Positions 9,151 to 16,803 of a stretch of 64,000 nt of DNA are shown here, piece after piece. How positions within the stretch are numbered: the first letter of the stretch is position 1; every line of letters starts with the position of its first letter. The DNA is from Clostridium drakei (GTDB lineage: Bacteria; Bacillota; Clostridia; Clostridiales; Clostridiaceae): positions 62,001 through 126,000 of the forward strand of contig NZ_JIBU02000004.1 of assembly GCF_000633595.2 (NCBI RefSeq), given 5' to 3'. The notes under the pieces were generated by a model, which saw only the letters and a program-made list of their open reading frames with translations, was not told the origin of the DNA and searched no databases. Position numbers and translations under genes: made by a program.

Positions 9151-9239
9151 GCCAAAATCTATGATTTCTTATTTTATGCGACTTAACCAAATATTACAGT
9201 AAACAATTTAATTTTTTAAGATCAAAGGGGGGTATTCAT

Positions 9240-11414
9240 TTGAGCAATATAGGAATTCAAGTACAAAAAACAACAGATGGCAGTTTATCACCCAATAGCC
9301 CAGTTATATTTGATAATATTTTAATCAATCTTAGCAGTAATATAACTTATAATACGTCCACAGGTGAATTTACAATCTTGCAACCTGGTAAGTATTATTT
9401 TACTTGGTGGGTTGCCACTCAAAGTGTAGTAGGGGCAAATCAGGCTAATTTCGTCATCAAGCCTTCAAACGGAGCTGCCATAATTGGTAATTCGCCTTTG
9501 AAGACAGGAGAAATATATGGAGATGCACTAATAGAAGTAGTAACTGCTCCTGTAATAGTAACATTAAATAATTCTAATTTAGGAGTAGTATCTTATGCTT
9601 CTGCTGCATCTATAAAAGCAAACCTAACTGTTCTAGATGTAAGCGGCATTCCTGGTCCCACAGGTCCTACAGGTCCAGCAGGAGGTCCAACTGGTCCAAC
9701 TGGAGCAACAGGACCAGCGGGAGGTCCGGCAGGTCCTACAGGTCCCATAGGTCCTACAGGTTCAGTAGGCGCTATAGGCCCTACAGGTCCTGCAGGTGCT
9801 AAAGGTTCGCAGGGGGCCCAAGGATTGCAAGGTATTCAAGGGACAACAGGTCCAACAGGACCTCAAGGGCCTCAAGGCATAGCTGGAAGTCAAGGTATAC
9901 AAGGACCTCAAGGTACTCAAGGAGTTACTGGTCCGCAAGGAATTCCAGGAGTTACTGGTCCTATTGGTCCAGCAGGTGGTCCTACTGGACCAACAGGTGC
10001 TACTGGAACTTCTGGTAGTCAAGGTGTAACCGGTGCTACTGGTGCTACTGGAACTTCTGGTAGTCAAGGTATCACCGGTCCTACTGGCGCTACTGGAACC
10101 TCTGGTAATCAAGGTGTAACAGGTCCTACTGGCGCTACTGGAACCTCTGGTAGTCAAGGTATCACCGGTCCTACTGGCGCTACTGGAACTTCTGGTAGTC
10201 AAGGTGTAACTGGCCCTACTGGTGCTACTGGAACCTCTGGTAGTCAAGGTGTAACAGGTCCTACTGGTGCTACTGGAACCTCTGGTAGTCAAGGTGTAAC
10301 AGGTCCTACTGGTGCTACTGGAACTTCTGGTAGTCAAGGTGTAACTGGCCCTACTGGTGCTACTGGAACCTCTGGTAGTCAAGGTGTAACAGGTCCTACT
10401 GGTGCTACTGGAACTTCTGGCAGTCAAGGCGTTACTGGCCCTACTGGTGCTACTGGAACTTCTGGTAGTCAAGGCGTAACTGGCCCTACTGGTGCTACTG
10501 GAACCTCTGGTAGTCAAGGTGTTACCGGACCTACTGGCGCTACTGGTATTCAAGGCGTTACCGGTCCTACTGGTCCTTCAGATGGTCCTACTGGTCCTCA
10601 AGGTGTAACTGGCCCTACTGGTGCCTCTGGTATTCAAGGCGTTACCGGACCTACTGGCGCTACTGGTATTCAAGGCGTTACCGGTCCTACTGGTCCTTCA
10701 GATGGTCCTACTGGTGCTACTGGTCCTCAAGGTGTGACTGGCCCTACTGGTGCCACTGGAGTTACTGGTATTCAAGGTGTAACCGGTCCTACTGGTGCCA
10801 CTGGAATCTCTGGTATTCAAGGTGTAACCGGTCCTACTGGTGCCACTGGAATCTCTGGTATTCAAGGTGTAACTGGCCCTACTGGCGATACTGGTATTCA
10901 AGGTGTTACCGGTCCTACTGGTGCTACTGGAACCTCTGGTATTCAAGGTGTAACTGGTCCTACTGGTTATGGAACTTCCTTACCTTCACCAGCACAACAG
11001 ACTTCTTCGAATCCAATAAATCCAAATCCTTTTTTTACCCCTGAAGTTGTACTTCAGATTTCAGTGAATACTACTGTTGGTGCAAGAGTGAAATTAGATT
11101 CCATGATAGAAACTCAAATAGTCACAACAACTGATACCTCTTACCAATATACAATCCTTTATGAGCTAATTAAAGATATTAGTACTGATAATCAAACTAC
11201 ACTTGTTTCAACAACAATTGAAAGACAAGAAGATAATGTCAGTATACCAACAACAGCACGAACATTAAGCGAAATCTCTAGCTTGACTTGGATTGATACT
11301 ACTACTTCTACTAGTCATACCTATAGCATTAGAGTTACAGTTATTGGTAGCAATATCGCAAATACAGGTGTTACCTACCTTGCTAGAGCATTAAATGCAA
11401 TTATCTTCCCATAA
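9240..11414 (+). CDS. BclA-like collagen-repeat spore surface protein
   Basis: 724 residues from TTG, with GGGGGG about seven bases upstream. Residues 1-135 look like a TNF/C1q-type jelly-roll domain ([18 protein letters not shown]) of the kind that usually ends BclA proteins; here it comes first. Residues 136-577 are collagen Gly-X-Y repeats, including twelve tandem copies of the 15-residue [15 protein letters not shown] unit, broken by GPSDG and AGG interruptions. Residues 578-724 form a second beta-rich domain rich in Ser/Thr. There is no signal peptide or LPXTG anchor, as expected for an exosporium protein assembled from the mother cell. Thr-rich repeats are typical O-glycan acceptors, and a glycosyltransferase gene follows. 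Confidence 0.85.
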   Translation: MSNIGIQVQKTTDGSLSPNSPVIFDNILINLSSNITYNTSTGEFTILQPGKYYFTWWVATQSVVGANQANFVIKPSNGAAIIGNSPLKTGEIYGDALIEVVTAPVIVTLNNSNLGVVSYASAASIKANLTVLDVSGIPGPTGPTGPAGGPTGPTGATGPAGGPAGPTGPIGPTGSVGAIGPTGPAGAKGSQGAQGLQGIQGTTGPTGPQGPQGIAGSQGIQGPQGTQGVTGPQGIPGVTGPIGPAGGPTGPTGATGTSGSQGVTGATGATGTSGSQGITGPTGATGTSGNQGVTGPTGATGTSGSQGITGPTGATGTSGSQGVTGPTGATGTSGSQGVTGPTGATGTSGSQGVTGPTGATGTSGSQGVTGPTGATGTSGSQGVTGPTGATGTSGSQGVTGPTGATGTSGSQGVTGPTGATGTSGSQGVTGPTGATGIQGVTGPTGPSDGPTGPQGVTGPTGASGIQGVTGPTGATGIQGVTGPTGPSDGPTGATGPQGVTGPTGATGVTGIQGVTGPTGATGISGIQGVTGPTGATGISGIQGVTGPTGDTGIQGVTGPTGATGTSGIQGVTGPTGYGTSLPSPAQQTSSNPINPNPFFTPEVVLQISVNTTVGARVKLDSMIETQIVTTTDTSYQYTILYELIKDISTDNQTTLVSTTIERQEDNVSIPTTARTLSEISSLTWIDTTTSTSHTYSIRVTVIGSNIANTGVTYLARALNAIIFP
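10006..10545 (+). repeat. Twelve 45-bp tandem repeats within the collagen region
   Basis: Each unit encodes GTSG(S/N)QG(V/I)TGPTGAT. The units differ mostly at silent positions, with three amino acid changes in the first four. The array is in frame, so unit gain or loss would alter rod length without a frameshift. Confidence 0.9.
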
Positions 11415-11432
11415 ACCATTACTATAAATGTG

Positions 11433-11458
11433 GCTGGCTATCTTCTGATAGGCAGCCC
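11433..11458 (+). terminator. Terminator of the collagen-like gene
   Basis: A stem GGCTGGCTATC/GATAGGCAGCC with one mismatch and loop TTCT lies about 18 bases after the stop codon. CTTCGTTT follows, a weak T-rich tail. Confidence 0.6.
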
Positions 11459-11547
11459 TTCGTTTAAATAAATAAAACTTGTATATCTCTACACAAATAA
11501 GTATGGAGATTTAAATTTTAATTTTAATGTCATTTCTTTAAGTTTTA

Positions 11548-11556
11548 CATATATTA
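11548..11556 (+). promoter_or_regulatory. Possible sigma-K -10 element upstream of the repeat protein
   Basis: CATATATTA is identical to the -10 proposed for the collagen-like gene and lies about 60 bases before the start codon at 11617. No good AC-type -35 is found 16-17 bases upstream, so support is partial. Confidence 0.35.
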
Positions 11557-11616
11557 AATTGAGGCTAGCCCAAAATTTAATATACGTTTTACAATTAATT
11601 AAGGAAGTGAGATACA

Positions 11617-12864
11617 ATGCCCAATAATATAGTATTTAATAATGTAGCTGAAAATCTTAAAACTCAAATATATGGCACAACCTCTAGTGGTACTGTAACA
11701 GCACTACTAGTTGATAATAATGGAAATGTACAAATTGGTGGTAGTATTACCTCTACTGTTACGGGTACTGTTAATGTATCTGGCGGAAGCATCACCTCTA
11801 CTGTTACAGGTACTGTCAGTATCTCCGATGGTAGCATTACAGCTACTGTCACAGGTACCGTTAATGTTTCTGGCGGAAGTATAACCTCTACCGTTACAGG
11901 TACTGTTAATGTATCTGGCGGAAGCATCACCTCTACCGTTACAGGTACTGTTAATGTTTCAGGCGGAAGCATCACCTCTACCGTTACAGGTACTGTTAAT
12001 GTATCTGGCGGAAGCATCACCTCTACTGTTACAGGTACTGTCAGTATCTCCGATGGTAGCATTACAGCTACTGTCACAGGTACCGTTAATGTTTCTGGCG
12101 GAAGCATCACCTCTACTGTTACGGGTACTGTTAATGTCTCTGGCGGAAGTATTACCTCTACTGTTACTGGTACTGTTAGTATCTCCGATGGTAGCATCAC
12201 AGCTACTGTCACAGGTACCGTTAATGTTTCTGGCGGAAGTATTACCTCTACTGTTACTGGTACTGTTAATGTTTCTGGCGGAAGCATAACCTCTACTGTT
12301 ACTGGTACTGTCAGTATCTCCGATGGTAGTATTACAGCTACTGTTACAGGTACCGTTAATGTTTCTGGCGGAAGCATTACTTCTACTGTTACGGGTACTG
12401 TTAATGTTTCTGGCGGAAGCATCACTTCTACCGTTACGGGTACTGTTAATGTTTCTGGTGGTAGTATTACGGCCACTGTTACAGGTACTGTTAATATTTC
12501 CAGTGGTAGTGTTTCTGCTACTATTGCAGGTCATGGGTTTACTTCAAGTTTTGCGACACTCACAGCTAATGCTTCTGCAGTTACAAATACTTCATTTAGT
12601 TTTGACTCTTCACAGTTCGGATACAATAACTATTCCTTCTATGTAAAAAATACTGGAACAGCTACAGTATCTGCTAGATTACAAGTTAGTCCAACAACTG
12701 CAGAAAGTTACTACGTCAATGATACTACTGCTGAAATAACTTTAACCCCGAATCAAGCAGTTGTACTTGCTCCTGGATTATTCTTAAACTACACGAGATT
12801 ACGTGTACTTGGAACTTCAGATGCTACTGTAACTGTTGAAGGATACTTTAACGGTCAAAATTAA
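11617..12864 (+). CDS. Repeat-rich DUF6385-type spore surface protein
   Basis: 415 residues. A short N-terminal region (1-42) is followed by seventeen tandem 15-residue repeats of the form GSITSTVTGTVNVSG, with two variants (TVSISD and SITATV) that recur in a higher-order pattern. Residues from about 310 on form a globular domain (FSFDSSQFGYNNYSFYVKNT, TLTPNQAVVLAPG) that resembles the DUF6385 domain also present at the end of the protein encoded at 14781. The repeats alternate small polar and Val/Ile residues, which suggests a beta-solenoid or fibre rich in Thr/Ser acceptor sites. No signal peptide is present. Function is inferred from its place between the collagen-like and glycosyltransferase genes. 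Confidence 0.8.
   Translation: MPNNIVFNNVAENLKTQIYGTTSSGTVTALLVDNNGNVQIGGSITSTVTGTVNVSGGSITSTVTGTVSISDGSITATVTGTVNVSGGSITSTVTGTVNVSGGSITSTVTGTVNVSGGSITSTVTGTVNVSGGSITSTVTGTVSISDGSITATVTGTVNVSGGSITSTVTGTVNVSGGSITSTVTGTVSISDGSITATVTGTVNVSGGSITSTVTGTVNVSGGSITSTVTGTVSISDGSITATVTGTVNVSGGSITSTVTGTVNVSGGSITSTVTGTVNVSGGSITATVTGTVNISSGSVSATIAGHGFTSSFATLTANASAVTNTSFSFDSSQFGYNNYSFYVKNTGTATVSARLQVSPTTAESYYVNDTTAEITLTPNQAVVLAPGLFLNYTRLRVLGTSDATVTVEGYFNGQN
11743..12507 (+). repeat. Seventeen 45-bp tandem repeats
   Basis: Each unit encodes 15 residues, GSIT(S/A)TVTGTV(N/S)(V/I)S(G/D/S). Units of type S-NVSG, S-SISD and A-NVSG recur together as 135-bp blocks, so the array grew by duplication of multi-unit segments. 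Because 45 is a multiple of three, other frames stay open as well and give spurious long antisense reading frames. Confidence 0.92.
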
Positions 12865-12874
12865 TAGTTAAAAT

Positions 12875-12897
12875 GGTAGGAGTATTTTTCTCCTACC
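12875..12897 (+). terminator. Hairpin after the repeat protein gene
   Basis: A perfect 8-bp stem GGTAGGAG/CTCCTACC with loop TATTTTT begins 11 bases after the stop codon. No T tract follows, so it may allow read-through into the glycosyltransferase gene. Confidence 0.5.
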
Positions 12898-12935
12898 TGC
12901 TATCTACCTTAATCAATAAAACAGGGGTGATTAAT

Positions 12936-14723
12936 TTGAATTCTACTCTCAGCGTGTGTATGATAGTAAAAAATGAAGCTAAAAATATTGGAAGATGTCT
13001 TAGGAGTATATCTCATGTAGCAGACGAAATTATAGTTGTAGATACAGGTTCTATTGATAACACTAAAGAAATCGCAAAACAATATGGCGCTAAAATATAT
13101 GATTTCAAATGGATAGATGATTTTAGCAAAGCCAGAAATTATTCCCTATCTAAGGCTACATGTAATTGGATTCTAGTCCTAGATGGTGACGATGAATTTG
13201 AAAAAGAAGATACAAATAAACTGTTAAATATAATAAATAATTCAACCGAAGGAGATATATTTGTTTTCAATACTATATGTTATGTAGGAGATACACCTGG
13301 TATTGAAAAGATAATGAATGTTAATGTTAGACTATTTAAAAATAGCCCAGATATCAAATATCAAGGCAGAATACATGAAGGAGTTATTCCTGGAAATAAA
13401 AATATTATAACAAAGTTTGTTGATATACGAGTATATCATTATGGATATCTAAATTCATGTGTCAAAGAACAAAATAAACGTGAAAGAAATATGAGAATAT
13501 TAAAAAAAGAATTAAAAGATAATCCCAATAATCCATATTGGTTGTTTTGTATTGGAAATGAATACTTCGCTCTAAATCAACTAGAAAAATCACTTGAATG
13601 CTTTCTTTCATCTTATGAAAAAGGTAATATAAAAGATATATATATGCCTAAAGTTTTAATAAGGATTATAATGATCTATGATATTTTTGATCAATTAGAT
13701 AAAGCCTTAAAGTATATAGATAAAGCCTTAGATCATTACCCTAAATACACTGATGTTGAATTCATAAGAGCTGGTATATATAAAAAATTAGGGTATGTTA
13801 CAAAAGCAATAAGAAGTTTTGAACAATGCTCAAAATTAGGTGAACCTCCTTCTACACTTAGTTTTATCATAGGAGTAGGAAGCTATAAAGCATATTATGA
13901 ATTGGGAAATATTTTCTATGAACTAAATGATTATGAAGAAGCCCTAAAGTTTTATAATCAAAGCCTTTTAGTAAAAAGTGATTTTCATCCTGCTATTATT
14001 AAAATAGGAGCAGTTTTCACTAAAATTTATACTGATCCTGAAGATATTAAAAATAATATAGAAAATTTCTTTAATCTAAATGATCCTTTAAACTATTCTA
14101 ATTTAGAAGAGATATTATTTTCCGCACAACAATACCAACTTTCCTTATATTATGCTAATTGCGCAATAGCTAACAACGTTAGAGTTCCATATATGACTTT
14201 CAAGAAAGCTATGTGTATGTATAATCTAAAAATGTACGAAGATGCAATAAAAGAATTTGGAAAAATAAATTCCAATAATCCAAATTATTTAGATAGTCAA
14301 GTAACACTTTTTATGTGCTATTTATCTTTAAATAAATTTCAGGATACAGAAAAAGTTTTATCCATTATAGAAAAAATTGACGACCATAAAAATATTTATA
14401 AAACATTTCTATGTTTAAATAATATTTTCCAATCAAAAGATAAAGAAATTCTAAGCGAGGATGAGCAAAAATCTAACGAATATTTACCTATTATTATTAA
14501 TGTACTTGATGCTTTTCTTAATACTAAGGAATTTGACAAATTTGAAAAATCTCTAGAATTATTAAATTGTATAGAAAGTAGTAGTGCTTTACTTGAACTA
14601 GCAAAGTTATATTCAAAACATGGATTAGTACAAATTGCTGTGAATGAAATAAAAAGATCTATTAATACTTTTAACAAATTAGACAAAGAATGTGCACGTA
14701 TTCTCTATAAAAGTTTTCATTAA
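12936..14723 (+). CDS. Family 2 glycosyltransferase with C-terminal TPR repeats
   Basis: 595 residues from TTG at 12936, which has AGGGGTGA at proper spacing. The longer frame to 12873 would translate through a terminator-like hairpin and is rejected. Residues 1-220 are a GT-A fold: LSVCMIVKNEAKNIGRCL, IIVVDTGSIDNTKEIA and the metal-binding region VLDGDDEF. The rest (about 220-595) is TPR-like helical repeats. The family includes SunS-like and other protein glycosyltransferases. It lies between two surface protein genes, so the likely acceptors are the Thr-rich repeats of the neighbours (inference). It is paralogous over its whole length to the gene at 21379-23169. Confidence 0.82.
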   Translation: MNSTLSVCMIVKNEAKNIGRCLRSISHVADEIIVVDTGSIDNTKEIAKQYGAKIYDFKWIDDFSKARNYSLSKATCNWILVLDGDDEFEKEDTNKLLNIINNSTEGDIFVFNTICYVGDTPGIEKIMNVNVRLFKNSPDIKYQGRIHEGVIPGNKNIITKFVDIRVYHYGYLNSCVKEQNKRERNMRILKKELKDNPNNPYWLFCIGNEYFALNQLEKSLECFLSSYEKGNIKDIYMPKVLIRIIMIYDIFDQLDKALKYIDKALDHYPKYTDVEFIRAGIYKKLGYVTKAIRSFEQCSKLGEPPSTLSFIIGVGSYKAYYELGNIFYELNDYEEALKFYNQSLLVKSDFHPAIIKIGAVFTKIYTDPEDIKNNIENFFNLNDPLNYSNLEEILFSAQQYQLSLYYANCAIANNVRVPYMTFKKAMCMYNLKMYEDAIKEFGKINSNNPNYLDSQVTLFMCYLSLNKFQDTEKVLSIIEKIDDHKNIYKTFLCLNNIFQSKDKEILSEDEQKSNEYLPIIINVLDAFLNTKEFDKFEKSLELLNCIESSSALLELAKLYSKHGLVQIAVNEIKRSINTFNKLDKECARILYKSFH

Positions 14724-14780
14724 AAGAATCAAAGTTTCACTTAATTTACACAAGAAAAGCTAAATAAAGGATGTGAGGAA

Positions 14781-15635
14781 ATGCCAAATGCAATTTTTTA
14801 TTCAAATTATAGTGTAACATTAGATGAAGCAAATCCTTCTATAGTATGGGGTGGGAGTCCCTATTTAATTTCAGGCTTATATGCTAATACTACCCCACCT
14901 AATTTATATAGAAGTCTGCTTCATTTTGATATAAGCTCTCTTTCATCAGATATTCAAATACAAAGCTGTATTTTAAATATATATGTTACCACTGTAGCAT
15001 CTTCTACCGTACAAGATTTATTTACTCCATACCTTGTAAGTTCTCCTTGGAGTCAGGCTACTACTTGGGCAACACAACCTTTAATAAATTATTCAATAAA
15101 AGGTACTTCTACACCAATAAGCAATGTAGGTCCTATAAATTTTGATGTAACACCTATAGTTAAATACTGGATTAACTCTGCATCAAATAATGGATTGATA
15201 ATAAATTCCACAGAATCTATACCACTTAGTACAAAAACTTTCTTTAGTAGTAATTATACAAGTAATTTATCGCAGAGACCATTTTTAAATATACAATATA
15301 TAGATTCATATCCAGTAACAGTATTTAGAAGAAGATTCGAAACTACTAGCAATAATTTGGCAACTTCTACTACACCACAAGCAAGTTCTCCAATAGATGT
15401 ATCTCAAATCTTTGATTATACAATCTTCATTCAAAATACTGGTACAAATTTAATAAATTTAACTTTACAAATAAGTCCTGATGGAATTAATTTTGCTACA
15501 GAAGCTCAGAATTCTATATCTACAGGTGAATTAATACCAATAGTTTCTAGGTACCTTACCAATTATATAAGATTTGTTTATAATTCCGTTGGAGGTGTTG
15601 GCAGTTTCAAATATTGGATAATAAAACAATCATAA
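14781..15635 (+). CDS. DNRLRE domain protein with C-terminal DUF6385-type domain
   Basis: 284 residues. Residues 1-175 match the DNRLRE beta-domain: YRSLLHFDISSL, a strand-rich core and the typical SPWSQATTWATQP motif, then GLIINSTE. Residues 180-284 form a second domain (FRRRFETTSNN, FIQNTGTNLINLTLQISPDG) resembling the C-terminal domain of the protein encoded at 11617. DNRLRE domains occur in surface and spore-coat-associated proteins. No signal peptide is present, consistent with assembly onto the spore from the mother cell. GTGAGGAAATG gives a good start. It is the last gene of the island and convergent with holA. Confidence 0.8.
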   Translation: MPNAIFYSNYSVTLDEANPSIVWGGSPYLISGLYANTTPPNLYRSLLHFDISSLSSDIQIQSCILNIYVTTVASSTVQDLFTPYLVSSPWSQATTWATQPLINYSIKGTSTPISNVGPINFDVTPIVKYWINSASNNGLIINSTESIPLSTKTFFSSNYTSNLSQRPFLNIQYIDSYPVTVFRRRFETTSNNLATSTTPQASSPIDVSQIFDYTIFIQNTGTNLINLTLQISPDGINFATEAQNSISTGELIPIVSRYLTNYIRFVYNSVGGVGSFKYWIIKQS

Positions 15636-15640
15636 GAAAT

Positions 15641-15685
15641 GGTACTGTTATATTAGCAATTTTTTAAATGGATATTAACAGTACC
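15641..15685. terminator. Bidirectional terminator between the island and holA
   Basis: Perfect 10-bp stem GGTACTGTTA/TAACAGTACC around a 25-base AT-rich loop. It separates two convergent genes and marks the downstream edge of the island. Confidence 0.65.
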
Positions 15686-15715
15686 TTATTTAAGTTAAAT
15701 AATCACTTTCTATAC

Positions 15716-16738
15716 TTATCCTGTAATAGTATTTATCACTAATAATTCTATTTCCGTTTTTCCATTTACAGTTGAACTTTTTATTTTCTGCTCACAGTCT
15801 AAACATAGTTGTAGTGCATGTTCTAATTGTTTTAAGGTGAATTTTTTACTTTGTCCTATAATTATATCACATGCATAATCAGACCTTATATTAAGTTCTT
15901 TCATAACATCCTGTTTACTTTTTTTATTTTCTAGTAACATCTTTACCCTAAATAAACGATTAAATTGTCTTTCTATCATGTTCAATATATATGGTATCTT
16001 TTCTCCCCTATATATAAGCTCATTTAACACTTCTATAGCTTCTTTTACTTTTTTTTGGGATATAGGGTTTACTAAATCAAAAATATCATCATCATTACTC
16101 TTTAAAAACAACTCTTTTATATCTTCTTTTGTTATAGACTTTTCATAGGTATAACAACATAATTTTTCAACTTCATTCTCAATAATATTTAAATTGTTTT
16201 CATCCATAAGACTAGAAAAAACTTTAAGTTCAATTCTTCCAATTTGTTTGCCTCTTGCTTCAAAAAAACTTTTTATTTTTCCTTCAAGCTGCTGACCTTT
16301 AATTTTGTCAGCCTTTACCACACACGCTCTCTTATCTAATTTATATATTTTTTTCTCAGGCTTATCTCTTTTACTTTTGAAAACATCATAAAATATAAGT
16401 ATACAATAACCAGGTAAATTAGATATATATTCATAAATCCTATTAAAAATACTATCATTTTTATCTTCTTGAAAAAAAGAGGCTCTATATACTAATACAA
16501 CTTTTTTATCACTCATGAAAGGTAGTGTTTCACAAGCATTGATAACAGATTCAAAACTTTCTAATGTGCTGCCATCAAATTTAATATAATTTAAATCCAT
16601 AAGATTTTTATCTAAAACTTTATTTACTATAGAATTTATTCCATCCTTCATAAGCTGTTCATCTATTCCACAAAATAAATAACAATTATTTAAAATACCC
16701 TTTTTAATATTCTCATTAAAGGTAAATACATCAATCAA
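15716..16738 (-). CDS. holA: DNA polymerase III delta subunit (clamp-loader)
   Basis: 340 residues from TTG at 16738, preceded by GGAGGGG; the longer reading from ATG at 16753 would put the Shine-Dalgarno site inside the gene. N-terminal sequence IDVFTFNENIKKGILNNCYLFCG is typical, shown here as FNENIKKGILNNCYLFCG. An AAA+-like domain lacking a Walker A (about 1-210) is followed by the C-terminal collar domain (FTLKQLEHALQLCLDCEQ). Delta opens the sliding clamp for loading. It lies directly downstream of comEC, the usual Firmicutes order. Confidence 0.92.
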   Translation of the reverse strand: MIDVFTFNENIKKGILNNCYLFCGIDEQLMKDGINSIVNKVLDKNLMDLNYIKFDGSTLESFESVINACETLPFMSDKKVVLVYRASFFQEDKNDSIFNRIYEYISNLPGYCILIFYDVFKSKRDKPEKKIYKLDKRACVVKADKIKGQQLEGKIKSFFEARGKQIGRIELKVFSSLMDENNLNIIENEVEKLCCYTYEKSITKEDIKELFLKSNDDDIFDLVNPISQKKVKEAIEVLNELIYRGEKIPYILNMIERQFNRLFRVKMLLENKKSKQDVMKELNIRSDYACDIIIGQSKKFTLKQLEHALQLCLDCEQKIKSSTVNGKTEIELLVINTITG

Positions 16739-16803
16739 AAAATTCCCCTCCATACCTTATTTTTAATTAAAAATTAATAGTGCAAAAAAATCCACATTAA
16801 CTA

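Larger units (their letters stand above)
8447..9239 (+). other. 793-bp intergenic region upstream of the collagen-like gene
   Basis: The stretch holds a hairpin (8492-8517), a degenerate coding remnant on the minus strand (8519-8745), a sigma-K-type promoter (8981-9010) and a conserved-looking leader (9050-9150). I see nothing in 8746-8980 beyond AT-rich sequence. Confidence 0.6.

Noticed and set aside
9762-10553. Long open frame on the minus strand inside the collagen-like gene, rich in Ser/Thr/Arg
   Set aside because: It is an artefact of the in-frame 45-bp repeats; it has no ribosome binding site and lies entirely within a convincing plus-strand gene.
11664-12476. 270-codon minus-strand frame with LPPETLTVPVTVEV repeats, and two further overlapping frames in the same region
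   Set aside because: The 45-bp repeat is a multiple of three, so any frame without a stop in one unit stays open through the array. The plus-strand frame has a start site, a distinct C-terminal domain and a domain homologue at 14781.
10006-12507. Regular tandem repeats that might suggest a CRISPR array
   Set aside because: The units are contiguous, coding and lack unique spacers.
12873-12935. N-terminal extension of the glycosyltransferase
   Set aside because: It would translate through a hairpin and has no Shine-Dalgarno site; TTG at 12936 has AGGGGTGA at the right distance and gives the family-typical N-terminus.
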